From CAIOYC01 sp964243985 (GTDB lineage Bacteria > Pseudomonadota > Alphaproteobacteria > Caulobacterales > Caulobacteraceae): 24,599 nt of DNA. How positions within the stretch are numbered: position 1 is the stretch's first letter; the number at the start of each line of letters is the position of its first letter. Below are positions 23,671 to 24,599 of the stretch, one piece after another. The stretch covers positions 1 through 24,599 of the forward strand of contig CAXTHJ010000044.1 of assembly GCA_964243985.1 (NCBI GenBank), read 5' to 3'. The notes below the pieces were generated by a model. The model was not told the origin of the DNA. It made no database searches and was given only the letters and a program-made list of their open reading frames with translations. The position numbers and the translations under genes were made by a program.

Positions 23671-23685
23671 TGGCGTCTCGTAGAG
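23671..23685. repeat. attR-like direct repeat (tRNA 3' end)
   Basis: TGGCGTCTCGTAGAG, the right partner of the copy at 15499-15513. Here it is part of the functional tRNA-Arg, which identifies this side as the original or restored target. Confidence 0.75.
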
Positions 23686-23747
23686 GACTCGAACCTCTGA
23701 CCTCCGGTTTAGGAAACCGATGCTCTATCCTGCTGAGCTAACGAGAC
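23671..23747 (-). tRNA. tRNA-Arg (anticodon CCT)
   Basis: Minus-strand 77-nt cloverleaf with encoded CCA. Acceptor GTCTCGT pairs with ACGAGAC, discriminator G, then CCA at 23673-23671. D stem GCTC/GAGC, anticodon arm TCGGT-TTCCTAA-ACCGG with anticodon CCT (reads AGG, a rare Arg codon in GC-rich genomes), and T arm AGAGG-TTCGAGT-CCTCT. It is intact despite the island inserted at its 3' end, because the island carries a copy of that end. Confidence 0.95.
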
Positions 23748-23756
23748 GTCGGGGCG

Positions 23757-23785
23757 ATTTATCACTGCTGCGCGGGTCTGGACAA
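23757..23785 (-). promoter_or_regulatory. Probable tRNA-Arg promoter
   Basis: On the minus strand, TTGTCC (23785-23780), a 17-nt spacer and ATAAAT (23762-23757) lie 9 nt before the tRNA 5' end, the expected spacing for a stable-RNA promoter with a very short leader. Confidence 0.5.
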
Positions 23786-23806
23786 TGCGTCTGCGGCGTT
23801 CGGATC

Positions 23807-24391
23807 TCAGGTTCGTCGCGGCGGCGCCAGGCTGAAGGTCGGGATGCCGTCGAACAGGGTGGGCGCATCGCCGGTGCGGGCGCCTTCGATGGCGAGGAGT
23901 TTAGCCTTGGTCAAGGCGCCGCCATTGGCGGAGAAACCGCCGATCTTGCCGCCCGCGCCCAGCACCCGATGGCAAGGCACGACGATGGGCCAGGGGTTTT
24001 CGCCGAGCGCCTTGCCCACGGCGCGGGCGGCGTTCCCGTCACCGAGTTCGCGGGCGATGTCGCCATAGGTGCGGGTACGGCCCGGCGGGATCGCGCGGGC
24101 TATCGCGTAGACGCCGAGGTTGAAGGCCCGGTGCTCTTGGGGATCAAGTTCGGCGAAGGTCAGGTCTTCCGCTTGGCCAGCCGCCAGGGCGACGATGGCG
24201 TTGACCACCGCCTGCACCTTCGGCGGCGCCGGGGCGTCCACCGCATCAGGGAACCGGCGCGCCAGCCGCGCATTGGTGCGGGCGGCGTCCGCTTCTGGCA
24301 ACTGCGCGCCGGTCAGGCCCCGCTCGCTCCAGGCGAGGCCGCAGGCTCCAATGGCGGTCTCAAAGACGGTGAGGCCTGTTGCGAGGGGCAT
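23807..24391 (-). CDS. ogt: Methylated-DNA-[protein]-cysteine S-methyltransferase (Ogt), 194 aa
   Basis: Suicide DNA-repair protein that moves the alkyl group from O6-alkylguanine (and O4-alkylthymine) to its own cysteine. The active-site motif PCHRV (139-143, acceptor Cys140) is intact, preceded by RAVGKALGENPWPIVV (123-138) with the nucleotide-flipping Arg123 and hinge Asn132, and followed by GGKIGGFSANGG. YGDIAREL (109-116) is the start of the helix-turn-helix DNA-binding part. Length suits the Ogt type; no Ada N-terminal domain. ATG 24391 is chosen over in-frame GTG 24409 and TTG 24415 because the protein then starts at MPLATGLTVFET with little extra. It lies just outside the island on the conserved side of the tRNA. 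Confidence 0.93.
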   Translation of the reverse strand: MPLATGLTVFETAIGACGLAWSERGLTGAQLPEADAARTNARLARRFPDAVDAPAPPKVQAVVNAIVALAAGQAEDLTFAELDPQEHRAFNLGVYAIARAIPPGRTRTYGDIARELGDGNAARAVGKALGENPWPIVVPCHRVLGAGGKIGGFSANGGALTKAKLLAIEGARTGDAPTLFDGIPTFSLAPPRRT

Positions 24392-24491
24392 GTGTTTTTT
24401 TGCGTCCACCCGCAATCAAGTGCGCCAGGCTGACGCGCGTCAAGCCCACCCGCGTGTTGGCGGAAACAACTCAGGCGCGTTATCATCCACC

Positions 24492-24599
24492 ATGCGCGTT
24501 TGGAATAACGCTTTTGCAGGGCTCGCCCTCGCGACGGCGCTGACCCTGTCCGGGTGCGGCGACGCCGGGGCTTTGGCGGGGCTGCCACAGGGGCGGGAG
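24492..24599 (+). CDS. Predicted lipoprotein, N-terminal fragment (runs off window)
   Basis: From ATG 24492 the frame is open for 36 codons to the window end. The start MRVWNNAFAGLALATALT is a short basic n-region plus hydrophobic core, followed by the lipobox LSGC (19-22), so Cys22 would be lipidated and the protein anchored in the inner or outer membrane. The residues that follow (GDAGALAGLPQG) are low-complexity linker. It is divergent from ogt across 100 bp. Function cannot be told from this much. Confidence 0.6.
   Translation, partial: MRVWNNAFAGLALATALTLSGCGDAGALAGLPQGRE

Larger units (their letters stand above)
15499..23685. mobile_element. Genomic island inserted at tRNA-Arg(CCT)
   Basis: About 8.2 kb bounded by a 15-bp direct repeat, TGGCGTCTCGTAGAG. 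The right copy is the 3' end of the intact tRNA-Arg at 23671; the left copy stands alone at 15499. Base composition inside is visibly more AT-rich than the flanks, especially 15.5-17.0 kb and 21.3-23.7 kb. Cargo is Fic, a DUF488 pair, small conserved proteins, a truncated nuclease-methyltransferase, XRE debris and a phage-tail-like protein. No tyrosine or serine recombinase is readable, so the element is probably immobile or dependent on another integrase. Several genes inside are broken. Confidence 0.78.

Noticed and set aside
15499..23685. CRISPR array or insertion sequence inside the island
   Set aside because: No regularly spaced repeats and no transposase or terminal inverted repeat pair was found on reading.

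Overview
The window looks like chromosome of a GC-rich alphaproteobacterium, most likely Caulobacterales (Caulobacter/Phenylobacterium-like). This is inferred from gene content, very high GC in the flanks, and a palindromic intergenic repeat of a type I recall from these genomes; no 16S is present. About 15 kb on the left and 1 kb on the right is ordinary housekeeping and metabolic DNA. The roughly 8.2 kb between 15.5 and 23.7 kb is a lower-GC, partly decayed genomic island.

Left flank. On the minus strand, a partial proB (glutamate 5-kinase, C-terminus outside the window) follows obgE (ribosome-assembly GTPase), with an inverted-repeat element between them. Upstream of obgE are an SDR dehydrogenase and a MATE efflux pump, also minus. 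Divergent from these are a PEP-carboxylase-family protein with altered active-site loops and suhB (inositol monophosphatase family). Then comes a five-gene minus-strand run, in transcription order: APC amino-acid permease, ATP-grasp ligase, LLM flavin monooxygenase (overlapping the ligase by 4 nt), edd (Entner-Doudoroff 6-phosphogluconate dehydratase) and a citrate-type MFS symporter.

Island. A 15-bp direct repeat (TGGCGTCTCGTAGAG) at 15499-15513 exactly copies the 3' end of an intact tRNA-Arg(CCT) at 23671-23747, the classic signature of integration into a tRNA gene. Between the copies lie: a self-inhibited-type Fic protein with a 17-bp inverted repeat at its promoter; an overlapping pair made of a Cys-rich uncharacterised protein and a DUF488 protein; two small conserved proteins; a fused nuclease-methyltransferase (Type ISP/IIG-like) broken off inside its specificity region; a gene wrecked by frameshifts; XRE-regulator debris; and a phage-tail-like protein behind a promoter carrying a dyad. 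No integrase is visible, so the element appears to be a defence-type island that has lost its recombinase or uses one in trans.

Right flank. After the tRNA come ogt (O6-alkylguanine repair) and the first 36 codons of a lipoprotein. The most interesting candidates are the DUF488 + Cys-rich partner pair, the Fic operator, the diverged PEPC, and the ATP-grasp/LLM pair.
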